This document shows, piece after piece, positions 30,597 to 39,321 of a DNA stretch of 57,848 bases. The DNA lies in the NCBI GenBank assembly GCA_013362785.1, contig JABFVM010000067.1, forward strand, positions 1 through 57,848, given 5' to 3'. The translations under genes and the position numbers were made by a program. The notes under the pieces were generated by a model, which did not search any database, was not told where the DNA came from, and saw only the letters and a list, made by a program, of their open reading frames with translations. The DNA is from Streptomyces sp. GTDB taxonomy: Bacteria; Actinomycetota; Actinomycetes; Streptomycetales; Streptomycetaceae. Numbering within the stretch: the first letter of the stretch is position 1; every line of letters starts with the position of its first letter.

Positions 30597-30712
30597 GGCG
30601 AGAGCGGGGCGCTGCGCGCGGTCGCCCTGAGCACGTGCGGCGCACCGGCCGTGACGGGTGGCGCACCGGCGGTGAACAGCCCCCGCGCCCGGGTGAAAAC
30701 CTCCCCGGGGAA

Positions 30713-30727
30713 AAGGCCTACGGCCTT
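30713..30727 (+). terminator. Small hairpin between era and phoH
   Basis: AAGGCC-TAC-GGCCTT follows a run of A and lies in the otherwise empty 224-bp gap. It is a weak terminator candidate for era; the rest of the gap probably holds the phoH promoter. Confidence 0.4.
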
Positions 30728-30820
30728 GTCAGTCCCCCGGCGTACCCTTGAAATCGCCAGGCCGCCCCTGTGGCGGACGAGTCGTTTCGAGGAGGACGAG
30801 CAAGGCCTACGAGCCGGCCC

Positions 30821-31885
30821 ATGACTCAGACACCCACAGCTCACACCCCCGCGCAGGGGCAGGCACGAGCGCAGTTCACCGTTCCCGCCCAGCACCCCAT
30901 GGTGACCGTCCTGGGGTCCGGCGACTCCCTCCTGCGCGTGATCGAGAAGGCCTTCCCGGCGACCGACATCCATGTCCGGGGCAATGAGATAAGCGCGGTC
31001 GGTGACAGCCATGAAGTCGCCCTTGTCCAGCGCCTGTTCGACGAGATGATGCTGGTGCTCCGCACCGGGCAACCGATGACGGAGGACGCAGTGGAACGCT
31101 CGATCGCCATGCTCAGAGCGAGTGAGAACGGCGAGGGTCCGGCAGAGACCCCGGCCGAGGTGCTCACCCAGAACATCCTCTCCTCGCGCGGCCGCACGAT
31201 CCGCCCCAAGACCCTCAACCAGAAGCGGTACGTCGACGCGATCGACAAGCACACGATCGTCTTCGGCATCGGCCCCGCCGGTACCGGCAAGACCTATCTC
31301 GCCATGGCCAAGGCGGTGCAGGCCCTGCAGTCCAAGCAGGTCAACCGCATCATCCTGACCCGGCCCGCGGTGGAGGCGGGCGAGCGGCTCGGCTTCCTGC
31401 CGGGCACGCTGTACGAGAAGATCGACCCGTATCTGCGGCCGCTGTACGACGCGCTGCACGACATGCTCGACCCGGACTCGATCCCCCGGCTGATGGCCGC
31501 CGGGACCATCGAGGTCGCGCCGCTGGCGTACATGCGGGGCCGGACGCTCAACGACGCGTTCATCATCCTGGACGAGGCCCAGAACACCAGCCCCGAGCAG
31601 ATGAAGATGTTCCTCACCCGGCTCGGCTTCGACTCGAAGATAGTCATCACCGGTGACGTGACCCAGGTCGACCTCCCGGACGGCACCAAGTCCGGTCTGC
31701 GGCAGGTGCAGGACATCCTGGACGGCCTGGACGACGTCCACTTCTCCCGGCTGTCGTCGCAGGATGTCGTCCGGCACAAGCTGGTCGGCCGTATCGTCGA
31801 CGCCTACGAGAAGTACGACAACTCGCACGGCACCCAGAACGGCACGCACAAGGGCCGCGGCAAGGCCGGGCACAAGGGGAAGTAG
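30821..31885 (+). CDS. phoH: PhoH-family ATPase
   Basis: This 354-residue cytoplasmic NTPase is usually linked with RNA and ribosome maturation through its YbeY partner. Walker A is GPAGTGKT at 151-158 and Walker B is FIILDEAQN at 247-255. A small KH-like N-terminal part (about 25-90) precedes the ATPase, as in PhoH/YbeZ. The frame is open to GTG 30770, but ATG 30821 begins the conserved [18 protein letters not shown] at 30790-30794 is far from it, so the start is not settled. It is followed by ybeY after 15 bp, the standard pair. Confidence 0.94.
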   Translation: MTQTPTAHTPAQGQARAQFTVPAQHPMVTVLGSGDSLLRVIEKAFPATDIHVRGNEISAVGDSHEVALVQRLFDEMMLVLRTGQPMTEDAVERSIAMLRASENGEGPAETPAEVLTQNILSSRGRTIRPKTLNQKRYVDAIDKHTIVFGIGPAGTGKTYLAMAKAVQALQSKQVNRIILTRPAVEAGERLGFLPGTLYEKIDPYLRPLYDALHDMLDPDSIPRLMAAGTIEVAPLAYMRGRTLNDAFIILDEAQNTSPEQMKMFLTRLGFDSKIVITGDVTQVDLPDGTKSGLRQVQDILDGLDDVHFSRLSSQDVVRHKLVGRIVDAYEKYDNSHGTQNGTHKGRGKAGHKGK

Positions 31886-31900
31886 AGAACACGCAAGCCC

Positions 31901-32398
31901 ATGTCGATCGACGTCAACAACGAGTCCGGCACCGAGGTCGATGAGCAGGCGATCCTCGACATCGCCCGCTACGCGCTCGCGCGGATGCGCATCCACCCGC
32001 TCTCCGAGCTCTCGGTGATCGTCGTGGACGCCGACGCCATGGAGCAGCTCCACATCCAGTGGATGGACCTGCCGGGGCCCACGGATGTCATGTCCTTCCC
32101 GATGGACGAGCTGCGCCCGCCGTCCAAGGACGACGACGAGCCTCCGCAGGGGCTCCTCGGTGACATCGTGCTGTGCCCCGAAGTCGCCGCGAAGCAGGGG
32201 GCCGAGGCGCCCACGCAGCACACCATGGACGAGGAGCTCCAGCTGCTCACCGTCCACGGTGTGCTGCATCTGCTCGGGTACGACCACGAGGAGCCCGACG
32301 AGAAGGCCGAGATGTTCGGTCTGCAGGCCGCCATCGTGGACGGCTGGCGTACGGAGAAGGGCCTGACCGGGCCCTCCCCCGCGCCGACCGTGTCATGA
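31901..32398 (+). CDS. ybeY: Endoribonuclease YbeY (rRNA maturation)
   Basis: This 165-residue zinc-dependent endoribonuclease acts in 16S rRNA 3'-end processing and ribosome quality control. The family motif [16 protein letters not shown] supplies zinc ligands H119, H123 and H129. The N-terminal strand and [10 protein letters not shown] motif match the family. It sits between phoH and the CorC-like gene, overlapping the latter by 4 bp (ATGA), so the three are co-translated. The C-terminal tail after VDGWR is slightly longer than in E. coli. Confidence 0.96.
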   Translation: MSIDVNNESGTEVDEQAILDIARYALARMRIHPLSELSVIVVDADAMEQLHIQWMDLPGPTDVMSFPMDELRPPSKDDDEPPQGLLGDIVLCPEVAAKQGAEAPTQHTMDEELQLLTVHGVLHLLGYDHEEPDEKAEMFGLQAAIVDGWRTEKGLTGPSPAPTVS

Positions 32399-33702
32399 GC
32401 CTCCCGCTCGTCGCCGGCGCGATCGCCCTCGTGGTCGTGGCCTGGCTCGCCGCCTGCGCGGAGGCGGGCCTGGCCCGCGTCTCCAGCTTCCGCGCCGAGG
32501 AGGCCGTACGCAACGGGCGGCGCGGCAGCGAGAAGCTCGCGCTGGTCGCCGCCGATCCGACGCGCTATCTGAACGTGGCGCTGCTGGTGCGCGTGGCCTG
32601 CGAGATGGCCGCCGCCGCGCTCGTCACCTACGCCAGCCTCCAGGAGTTCGACAGCACCACCCAGGCCCTGCTGGTCGCGATAGCGGTCATGGTGCTCGTG
32701 TCGTACGTCGCCGTCGGTGTCTCGCCGCGCACCATCGGGCGTCAGCACCCCCTGAACACGGCGACCGCGGCGGCGTACATCCTGCTGCCGCTGGCCCGCA
32801 TCATGGGGCCGATCCCGCCCCTGCTGATCCTCATCGGTAACGCGCTGACGCCCGGCAAGGGCTTCCGCCGGGGGCCGTTCGCCTCCGAGGCGGAGCTGCG
32901 GGCGCTGGTCGACCTCGCCGAGAAGGAGTCGCTGATCGAGGACGAGGAGCGCCGTATGGTGCACTCGATCTTCGAGCTGGGCGACACGCTGGTGCGCGAG
33001 GTGATGGTCCCGCGGACCGACCTGGTCGTCATCGAGCGGTACAAGACCATCCGTCAGGCCCTCACCCTCGCCCTGCGGTCCGGGTTCTCGCGTATACCGG
33101 TGGTCGGGGAGAGCGAGGACGACGTGGTCGGCATGGTCTATCTGAAGGACCTGACCCGCAAGACGCACATCTCCCGGGACGCGGAGAGCGAGCTGGTGTC
33201 GACGGCGATGCGGCCCGCGTTCTTCGTGCCCGACACCAAGAACGCCGGTGACCTGCTGCGCGAGATGCAGAAGGAGCGCAACCACGTCGCCGTCGTCATC
33301 GACGAGTACGGCGGCACCGCCGGCATCGTCACCATCGAGGACATCCTCGAGGAGATCGTCGGCGAGATCACCGACGAGTACGACCGTGAGCTGCCGCCGG
33401 TGGAGGAGCTGGGCGAGGACCGCTACCGGGTCACCGCCCGCCTGGACATCACCGACCTGGGCGAGCTGTACGGCCTCGACGAGTACGACGACGAGGACGT
33501 GGAGACCGTCGGCGGACTGCTGGCGAAGGCGCTGGGCCGGGTCCCGATCGCCGCGGCGTCGTCGCTGGTCGAACTGCCCGACGGTCGTGAGCTGCGTCTG
33601 ACGGCGGAGGCGGCGGCCGGCCGCCGGAACAAGATCGTGACGGTGCTCGTGGAGCCGGTCGGCTCCGCTGGCCCCTCACCGGAGGAGACGAAGCCGGAGT
33701 GA
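32395..33702 (+). CDS. Hemolysin C/CorC-family membrane protein (CNNM-like)
   Basis: The protein has 435 residues. The N-terminal DUF21/CNNM transmembrane region has about four helices (1-170), then comes a tandem CBS pair (about 200-330; [37 protein letters not shown]) and a C-terminal CorC_HlyC domain (about 345-425). Relatives are linked to magnesium or cobalt homeostasis, possibly as a Mg efflux transporter. Its start overlaps the ybeY stop, and the MmcQ/YjbR gene follows after 7 bp. The phoH-ybeY-corC order is strongly conserved. Confidence 0.93.
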   Translation: MSLPLVAGAIALVVVAWLAACAEAGLARVSSFRAEEAVRNGRRGSEKLALVAADPTRYLNVALLVRVACEMAAAALVTYASLQEFDSTTQALLVAIAVMVLVSYVAVGVSPRTIGRQHPLNTATAAAYILLPLARIMGPIPPLLILIGNALTPGKGFRRGPFASEAELRALVDLAEKESLIEDEERRMVHSIFELGDTLVREVMVPRTDLVVIERYKTIRQALTLALRSGFSRIPVVGESEDDVVGMVYLKDLTRKTHISRDAESELVSTAMRPAFFVPDTKNAGDLLREMQKERNHVAVVIDEYGGTAGIVTIEDILEEIVGEITDEYDRELPPVEELGEDRYRVTARLDITDLGELYGLDEYDDEDVETVGGLLAKALGRVPIAAASSLVELPDGRELRLTAEAAAGRRNKIVTVLVEPVGSAGPSPEETKPE

Positions 33703-33709
33703 TCCCCGA

Positions 33710-34069
33710 GTGACCCCTCAAGAGCTGCGGAACTTCTGTCTGTCCTTCAACTCGGCCGTGGAGGACTTCCCCTTCGCCCCGGAGATCTCGGTCTTCAAGG
33801 TGCTGGGCAAGATGTTCGCCCTGAGCTGGATCGACGCCCGCCCCCTCAAGGTCAACCTCAAATGCGACCCGGAGGACGCGGTGCGGCTCCGCGACGAGCA
33901 CGAGGGGCTGATCATTCCCGGCTACCACATGAACAAGCGGCATTGGAACACCGTCACGGTGGACAGCAAGCTCCCGGACCGCCTGGTCCGGGAGCTCATC
34001 GAGGACTCGTACGACCTTGTCGTGGCGGGTCTACCGCGAGCCGAGCGCCTCCGGCTCGACCGCCCCTGA
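33710..34069 (+). CDS. MmcQ/YjbR-family protein
   Basis: This 119-residue single-domain protein of the CyaY-like-fold YjbR family has the typical start LRNFCLSFNSAVEDFPF, then KVLGKMFAL, LKCDP and the late motif YHMNKRHWNTVTVD. Members are called DNA-binding on structural grounds; no precise function is established. GTG 33710 is 7 bp after the CorC-like stop, so it belongs to the same operon. It converges with the MFS gene that ends 10 bp away. Confidence 0.92.
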   Translation: MTPQELRNFCLSFNSAVEDFPFAPEISVFKVLGKMFALSWIDARPLKVNLKCDPEDAVRLRDEHEGLIIPGYHMNKRHWNTVTVDSKLPDRLVRELIEDSYDLVVAGLPRAERLRLDRP

Positions 34070-34079
34070 GCCGACCGCC

Positions 34080-35537
34080 CTAGTTGGTCTTCTCCGCGTC
34101 GGCCGGGCGCCGGGTGCGCAGGCCGAGGGCGATGAGGGCCGCGGCGGTCAGCACGATCGCCGCGTTGAGGGCCATGACGGTGCGGGTGCCGGAGAGCAGG
34201 TCGTCGGCGGTGGTGGCGAGGACGCCGAGCAGGGGGATGCCGACCGTGAGGCCGATCTGCTGGGTCGAGGTGACCAGGCCGGTGGCCAGGCCCTGTTCCT
34301 CGTCGGGGACACCGGAGGTGACGGTCAGGCCGTAGGAGATGATCGCGCCCAGGTGGAACATGCTGGCCAGCGAGACGGCGGCCGTGGCGAGCCAGACGGA
34401 CCAGGTCTGGGCGTCGAGGAACAGCAGGGCCGCGATGAAGGCGCCCTGACCGGTGAGCGAGGCCACCAGAGTGCGTCGGGCGCCGAAGCGGCTGATGAAC
34501 CTCGGAGTGAGGGCGCCCGCGATCACCGACATGACGCCCTGGACGCCGAAGACCAGGCCGGTCTGCCAGGCCGCCAGACGCAGGGTCTCCTGGAAGTACA
34601 GGGTGAGCACGAAGATCACCGTCGACATCATCGAGAAGGTGACCAGCCCGCCCAGGTTGCCCCAGGCCACCGTGCGGCGGCGCAGCATGGGCAGCGAGAC
34701 CAGGGGTGACCGGGTGCGGGACTCGACGATGACGAAGGCCGTGAGGAGCGCGAGGCCCGCGATCAGGGTCGCGATGACGTCGGTGCGGGCGAAGCCGTGG
34801 TCGGCGGCGGTCGTCAGGGCGTAGATCAGGGACAGCAGACCGCCGGTGACGGTGATCGCGCCGGGCACGTCCAGCTGCGGGCGGTCCGGGGTGCGGGACT
34901 CGGGGAGCAGGCCGGGGGCGAGCGGCAGCACGATCAGTGCGAAGACCGCGAGCAGGCCCATGGTGGAGCGCCAGCCGAACGTGTCGGTCAGGACGCCGCC
35001 CGCGACCATGCCGATGGTGAAGCCGAGGGACATCAGCGTGCCGGAGATACCGAGGGCGCGGTCCCGGGCGGGGCCCTCCGCGAAGGTGGTCGTCAGCAGC
35101 GACATGCCCGTCGGGACGATGACCGCCGCACCGAGGCCCTGCAGCGCGCGTCCCGCGAGGAACGACGCCGGGTCCCAGGCGAACGTCGCCAGCACCGAGG
35201 CGGCGGCGAACAGGGCGAGGCCGGTGAGGAACAGCTTGCGGCGGCCGTAGAGGTCGCCGATGCGGCCGAAGAGGAGCAGGAAGCCGCCGGAGGGCAGCGC
35301 GAACGCCGTGACCGCCCACTGCAGCGCCGAAGTGCTCATGCCGAGGTCGGCGCCGAGGACGGGGAGGGCGACGTTCAGGACGGAGAAGTCGAGCGCGACC
35401 ATGAACTGGGCGGCGCACAGGACGAACAGGACGAGTTTGTCGCGCGTCGACAGCCGGGGGGTCAACCGGGGGGTGTCGAGCGGTGGGTCGGGGGTCGTGG
35501 TGGGACCGGTGGTGGGGCCGGTGGTGTCGATCGCCAT
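34080..35537 (-). CDS. MFS drug exporter, DHA2 (EmrB/QacA) type
   Basis: This 485-residue transporter has about 14 helices. DHA2 motifs: the first helix with FMVALDFSVLNVALP (D in motif D1), motif A GRIGDLYGRRKLFL, and antiporter motif C with GFTIGMVAGGVLTD. It should export drugs or metabolites by proton antiport. ATG 35537 (MAIDTTGP) is chosen although an upstream start at 35627 is open, because the upstream part would cover the operator-like palindrome. It is divergent from an XRE-MmyB regulator, which is the likely repressor. Confidence 0.92.
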   Translation of the reverse strand: MAIDTTGPTTGPTTTPDPPLDTPRLTPRLSTRDKLVLFVLCAAQFMVALDFSVLNVALPVLGADLGMSTSALQWAVTAFALPSGGFLLLFGRIGDLYGRRKLFLTGLALFAAASVLATFAWDPASFLAGRALQGLGAAVIVPTGMSLLTTTFAEGPARDRALGISGTLMSLGFTIGMVAGGVLTDTFGWRSTMGLLAVFALIVLPLAPGLLPESRTPDRPQLDVPGAITVTGGLLSLIYALTTAADHGFARTDVIATLIAGLALLTAFVIVESRTRSPLVSLPMLRRRTVAWGNLGGLVTFSMMSTVIFVLTLYFQETLRLAAWQTGLVFGVQGVMSVIAGALTPRFISRFGARRTLVASLTGQGAFIAALLFLDAQTWSVWLATAAVSLASMFHLGAIISYGLTVTSGVPDEEQGLATGLVTSTQQIGLTVGIPLLGVLATTADDLLSGTRTVMALNAAIVLTAAALIALGLRTRRPADAEKTN

Positions 35538-35587
35538 GGGTAAGAGACTGCTGGCATCGGAATAGCCGTGGGGAGCGGGAAGTTGTC

Positions 35588-35606
35588 CTGGTGGTGGCAC
35601 CACCAG
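35588..35606. promoter_or_regulatory. 19-bp perfect palindrome operator in the MFS/XRE divergent region
   Basis: CTGGTGGTG-G-CACCACCAG lies 51 bp before the MFS start and 77 bp before the regulator start. It is a strong candidate for the XRE dimer site. Confidence 0.65.
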
Positions 35607-35607
35607 C

Positions 35608-35641
35608 CAAGTGACATCACCGGTCAAGTGACGTCACGGGC
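35608..35641. repeat. Two 17-bp direct repeats next to the palindrome
   Basis: CCAAGTGACATCACCGG and TCAAGTGACGTCACGGG stand head to tail. Each contains a GTGAC-nTCAC dyad (the second is the perfect GTGACGTCAC). They may be further operator copies. Confidence 0.6.
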
Positions 35642-35682
35642 CAAATGGCGCCGCCGGCCAACGGGATGAGGGGGATCCAATC

Positions 35683-36558
35683 GTGTCCGTGGACACGCTG
35701 AAGAGTCATCGGCGGCGCGAGCTGCGCGAGTTCCTGATGAGCAGGCGGGCCCGGGTGACCCCGGGTGAGGCGGGGCTGCCGGACGGCGGCGCGCGGCGCC
35801 GTACGCCGGGGCTGCGGCGCGAGGAGGTCGCCGTGCTCGCCGGAGTGGGCGCCTCCTGGTACCAGTGGCTGGAGCAGGGGCGGGAGATCTCCGTGTCGCC
35901 GCAGGTGCTGGACTCGGTGGGCCGGGTGCTGCGGCTGAGCAACGCCGAGCGGCGGCATCTGTATCTGCTGGCCGGGCTGAATCCGCCGATGGCCGAAGTG
36001 GCGCCCGAGAAGGAGCACATGTGCGACGGGCTGCGGCGGCTGATCGACGCGTGGATGCCGTATCCGGCGCACATCATGGACCGGTACTACAACGGCGTGA
36101 TGTACAACGACGCGGCCGCGACGGTGCTCGGTATGCGGGCCGGCAAGCGATGGAACTGTCTGATCGAGTTCTTCACCGATCCGCTGTACCGGGCGCGGGC
36201 CAAGAACTGGGACGAGAACGCCGGTACGGTCGTCGCGCAGTTCCGCGCGCTGTGCTCGGCCTCCCCCGACGACGAGGGGTTCCAGGCGGTGCTGGCCGAG
36301 GCGAAGGCGTCCAGTGCGGAGTTCGTCGAGCTGTGGCGGCGGCGGGACATCGAGGACGCCGGGCAGATCCGCAAGGAGCTGGACCATCCGCTGGTCGGGC
36401 TGCTGTGCCTGGAGTCGAGCGTGATGCAGATGCCGGTGCGGCCGGATCTGTCGATCGTGCTGCACACGCCGCTGGACGAGGCGAACACCGCGGCGAAACT
36501 GGAGTGGCTGGCCTCGCCGGAGGGACGACGCGGGGCGATGTACCCCGTGGCCGGGTAG
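35683..36558 (+). CDS. XRE-family regulator with MmyB-like ligand domain
   Basis: The protein has 291 residues. The HTH region (about 12-85) carries TPGLRREEVAVLAGVGASWY, and the MmyB-like PAS-type domain (about 110-280) has the MYNDAAATVLG segment of the family. GTG 35683 starts the N-terminus VSVDTLKSHRRRELREFL. It is divergent from the DHA2 exporter and probably represses it until a ligand, perhaps an exported compound, is bound. It is a paralogue of the regulator at 26211. Confidence 0.92.
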   Translation: MSVDTLKSHRRRELREFLMSRRARVTPGEAGLPDGGARRRTPGLRREEVAVLAGVGASWYQWLEQGREISVSPQVLDSVGRVLRLSNAERRHLYLLAGLNPPMAEVAPEKEHMCDGLRRLIDAWMPYPAHIMDRYYNGVMYNDAAATVLGMRAGKRWNCLIEFFTDPLYRARAKNWDENAGTVVAQFRALCSASPDDEGFQAVLAEAKASSAEFVELWRRRDIEDAGQIRKELDHPLVGLLCLESSVMQMPVRPDLSIVLHTPLDEANTAAKLEWLASPEGRRGAMYPVAG

Positions 36559-36573
36559 GGCGGGCGGCGCCAG

Positions 36574-36609
36574 GGCTGTCGCTCGGGCTGTCGCTCAGGC
36601 AGTCGCTCG
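36574..36609. repeat. Three tandem 12-bp repeats
   Basis: GGCTGTCGCTCG, GGCTGTCGCTCA and GGCAGTCGCTCG follow one another between the XRE gene and the cytidine-deaminase-like gene. No function is evident. Confidence 0.8.
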
Positions 36610-36652
36610 GGGCGGCATGATCCACAGGGCAGGCCCTACGTATGCTCAGCCC

Positions 36653-37006
36653 ATGACCGACAACAGCGCGCTCGACCCCGAGGACCGCAAGATCGTCACC
36701 CTGGCCCGTTCCGCCCGGGCTCGCAACGGTGTGCCCGAGGGGGCGGCCGTACGGGACGAGACCGGCCGGACGTATGTCGCCGGGACCGTCGCTCTGGACT
36801 CCCTGAAGCTGAGCGCGCTGCAGACGGCCGTGGCGATGGCGGTGGCCTCGGGAGCCAGGTCGTTGGAGGCGGCGGCGGTCGTGACGGAGGCGGCGGAGGC
36901 GTCGCCGCAGGACCGGGCCGCGGTACGCGACCTCGGCGGGCCCGGGACCCCGGTGCTGGTGGCGGGGCCGGACGGGGCGGTACGTACGACGGTCACGGCG
37001 GGCTGA
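36653..37006 (+). CDS. Cytidine-deaminase-like protein lacking zinc ligands
   Basis: This 117-residue protein follows the fold pattern of actinobacterial cytidine-deaminase-like proteins found in the hrcA-era neighbourhood. It begins LDPEDRKIVTLARSARARNG, then GRTYVAGTVALDSLKLSALQ. The catalytic HAE and the PCxxC zinc ligands of true deaminases are absent (SALQTAV stands where HAE is expected and no Cys occurs in the protein). It is therefore probably not an active deaminase, and a structural or regulatory role is possible. ATG 36653 is the start used; the frame opens at 36617. Confidence 0.8.
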   Translation: MTDNSALDPEDRKIVTLARSARARNGVPEGAAVRDETGRTYVAGTVALDSLKLSALQTAVAMAVASGARSLEAAAVVTEAAEASPQDRAAVRDLGGPGTPVLVAGPDGAVRTTVTAG

Positions 37007-37102
37007 GGTTCGGCCGGTCCCGTCTCCTTCGCGGATCCGACGGGCGATTGTCGGTGCCGGGTGTCAGGCTGGGGTGGTACGGGTCTGCGAAAGGGCATCG
37101 TC

Positions 37103-37903
37103 ATGATCACCACTGACCTCACCCCCGGCGCCCCCTGTTGGCTCGACCTCGGCGCACCCGATGTCCGGGCCGCCGCGGCCTTCTACGGCGCGGTGCTCGG
37201 CTGGGAGTTCGAGTCGATGGGCGAGGCCGAGGACTTCGAAGGCGGGATGTTCAAGAAGGACGGCAAGACCGTCGCCGGGCTCGGGAAGCTCACCGAGGAG
37301 GGGGCGCGCTCGGCCTGGATGATCTACTTCACCGTCAGCGACGCGGACGCCACGACCCAGACCGTTCAGAACGCCGGCGGCACCGTGCGGGTGGCGCCGA
37401 TGGATCTTGACGACTGGGGTCGGATGGCGCAGTTCAACGACCCGCTGGGCGGCCAGTTCGCCGTCTGGCAGCCGGGGAAGAACTCGGGCTTCGAGCTGGC
37501 GGACGAGACGGGCTCGCTCTCCTGGACCGAGCTGTACACCAGCGACGCCGCGGGCGCGAAGGAGTTCTACGGCGGTGTCTTCGGCTGGCAGTACGGCGAC
37601 ATGGAACTGCCGGGCGGCGGGGGTGCGTACACGCTGATCACTCCGGCCGGGCAGCCCGCGGAGCGGATGCAGGGCGGGCTGATGGAGCTGCCCAAGGAGA
37701 ACCTCACGCTGGCCGGCGGACGGCCGTACTGGCACCCCGTCTTCAACGTCGACGACTGCGACGCCGCGGTCGCCAGGGTCACCGGGAACGGCGGCAGCGT
37801 GCAGATGGGGCCGGACGACGCGGAGGGCGTCGGGCGGCTGGCCGTGTGCCTCGACCCGGCGAACGCGGACTTCGTAGTACTGACGCCGGCCATCCCCAGC
37901 TGA
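37103..37903 (+). CDS. Two-domain VOC (glyoxalase/bleomycin-resistance) family protein
   Basis: This 266-residue protein has two vicinal-oxygen-chelate modules (about 6-125 and 135-262). Each starts with a pattern such as PCWLDLGAPDVRAAAAFYGA or SWTELYTSDAAGAKEFYGG. Two-module members of this type are annotated as glyoxalases or antibiotic-binding proteins in streptomycetes; the metal ligands are not the full canonical set, so the substrate is uncertain. ATG 37103 has AAAGGG about 8 nt upstream. It ends beside a 15-bp minisatellite and is convergent with the PfkB kinase gene. Confidence 0.88.
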   Translation: MITTDLTPGAPCWLDLGAPDVRAAAAFYGAVLGWEFESMGEAEDFEGGMFKKDGKTVAGLGKLTEEGARSAWMIYFTVSDADATTQTVQNAGGTVRVAPMDLDDWGRMAQFNDPLGGQFAVWQPGKNSGFELADETGSLSWTELYTSDAAGAKEFYGGVFGWQYGDMELPGGGGAYTLITPAGQPAERMQGGLMELPKENLTLAGGRPYWHPVFNVDDCDAAVARVTGNGGSVQMGPDDAEGVGRLAVCLDPANADFVVLTPAIPS

Positions 37904-37917
37904 GCCTGCGGATCCAG

Positions 37918-38067
37918 CGGGCCCGTGCGCACCAGGCCCCCGCCCACCAGGGCCGTGCGCGCCAGGGCCGTGCGCGCCAAGCCCCAGCCCACCAGTCCCC
38001 AACCCACCAAGCCCGAGCCCACCAGGCCCGAGCGCATCAGGCCCCAGCCCACCAAGCCCGAGCCGTC
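37918..38067. repeat. Minisatellite, about ten 15-bp units
   Basis: Degenerate 15-mers of the type CAAGCCCGAGCCCAC and CAGGGCCGTGCGCGC are repeated without gaps. Two units are identical (37948-37962 and 37963-37977). The array fills the gap between the convergent VOC and PfkB genes and touches the PfkB stop. Because 15 is a multiple of 3, every frame gives five-residue repeats; on the minus strand this reads GLxxx (GLVGW, GLVGS, GLART). Confidence 0.92.
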
Positions 38068-39190
38068 ACGCCGACCGGCGGAAACCGATCGTCGGCACCG
38101 CCCGCCGCAGCGGCCAGGGTCTGCCCTCCTCGTCCGGCACCAGGTCCGCCAGGAACGCGTACCGGCGCAGGGCTTCGGGGTCCTGCGCCTGAAGCGACTG
38201 CACCTTGCGCCACCACGCCCCGATCTCCGACCAGCCGGGCGCCGACAGCGACCCCCCGAACTCCTGGACCGAGAGCGCTGCCGTCAGACCCGCGAAGGCC
38301 AGCCGGTCGGCGAGCGGCCAGTCGGCCAGGGTGCCGGTGACGAACCCGGCGACGAAGACGTCACCGGCGCCGGTCGGATCCAGCGCCTCCACGGCGATGG
38401 CCGGGACCACCGCTGTCTCCCCGGTCCTGCCGTCCACCGCGTACGCGCCCTCCGCGCCGAGCGTGACCACCGCGACCGGGACATGCGCGGTCAGGGCGTG
38501 GGCCGCCTCGCGGGGGCACTCGGCACCCGTGTACCGCATCGCCTCCGCCGCGTTCGGCAGGAACGCCTCGCAGTGCTCCAGGTCGGCAAGGCCCGCCAGG
38601 TCCCACGCCCCGGTGTCGTCCCAGCCGACGTCGGCGAAGATCCGGGCGCCCTTGCGCGCGGCCTGTGCGATCCAGGAGGCCCGCTTGCCCGGCACCAGGG
38701 AGGCCACGGCGGCACGCGCGCGGGGCGGGCAGTCCGGCGCCGGCTCCTCCGGGGGCGGCTCATGGCCGTGGGAGACCATCGTGCGCTCCCCCTCGTACGC
38801 CATCGACACCGTCACCGGCGAGTGCCAGCCCGGCACCGTGCGCGACGGCGAGAGGTCGATGCCCTCGCCGTGCTCCAGCGCGTCCCAGCAGTACTCGCCG
38901 TAGTGGTCGTCGCCGAAGGCCGCCGCGAGGGACGTCCTCAGGCCGAGGCGGGACAGTGCCGTCGCCATGTTGGCCACGCCGCCGGGGCTCGACCCCATGC
39001 CGCGCGCCCACGACTCGGTCCCGCGCACCGGGGCCGAGTCGAGGCCGGTGAAGATGATGTCGAGGAAGACCGTGCCCGTGAGGTACACGTCCCAGGGCGG
39101 GTCGGCGGGCGTGCGCAGGCCGGCGAGGGGGTCGACGTGGGCCCGGCGGTACGGCCCCCCTGACATGGACGACGCGGTCGGCGTGGTCAC
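38066..39190 (-). CDS. PfkB-family carbohydrate kinase
   Basis: This 374-residue ribokinase-like sugar kinase has the N-terminal GTVFLDIIFTGLDSAPVRG and SSPGGVANMATALSRLG motifs. The C-terminal PfkB signature LDPTGAGDVFVAGFV contains the catalytic Asp and anion hole. GTG 39190 is chosen because GGGAG lies 6 nt upstream; the frame is open to 39271. It follows the glucarate dehydratase gene on the same strand after 131 bp, so it may phosphorylate an intermediate of sugar-acid catabolism such as 2-keto-3-deoxy compounds, or another sugar. The substrate is not determinable. Confidence 0.88.
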   Translation of the reverse strand: MTTPTASSMSGGPYRRAHVDPLAGLRTPADPPWDVYLTGTVFLDIIFTGLDSAPVRGTESWARGMGSSPGGVANMATALSRLGLRTSLAAAFGDDHYGEYCWDALEHGEGIDLSPSRTVPGWHSPVTVSMAYEGERTMVSHGHEPPPEEPAPDCPPRARAAVASLVPGKRASWIAQAARKGARIFADVGWDDTGAWDLAGLADLEHCEAFLPNAAEAMRYTGAECPREAAHALTAHVPVAVVTLGAEGAYAVDGRTGETAVVPAIAVEALDPTGAGDVFVAGFVTGTLADWPLADRLAFAGLTAALSVQEFGGSLSAPGWSEIGAWWRKVQSLQAQDPEALRRYAFLADLVPDEEGRPWPLRRAVPTIGFRRSA

Positions 39191-39321
39191 GGTGCGCTCC
39201 CTGACGTGGTGCTGATCTGGCCAGTGTGCACCACACCACCGACAACGCCACCGGATCACCGACGACGCCACCGCGATCCTGCCCGCCCCCTTTCAGGGTC
39301 ACCGGCGAGGCGTCCTCACCG

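Noticed and set aside
37925..39163. Plus-strand frame reading through the minisatellite into the PfkB gene
   Set aside because: It lacks domains and the PfkB kinase on the minus strand is clear. The open frame results from the repeat and high GC.
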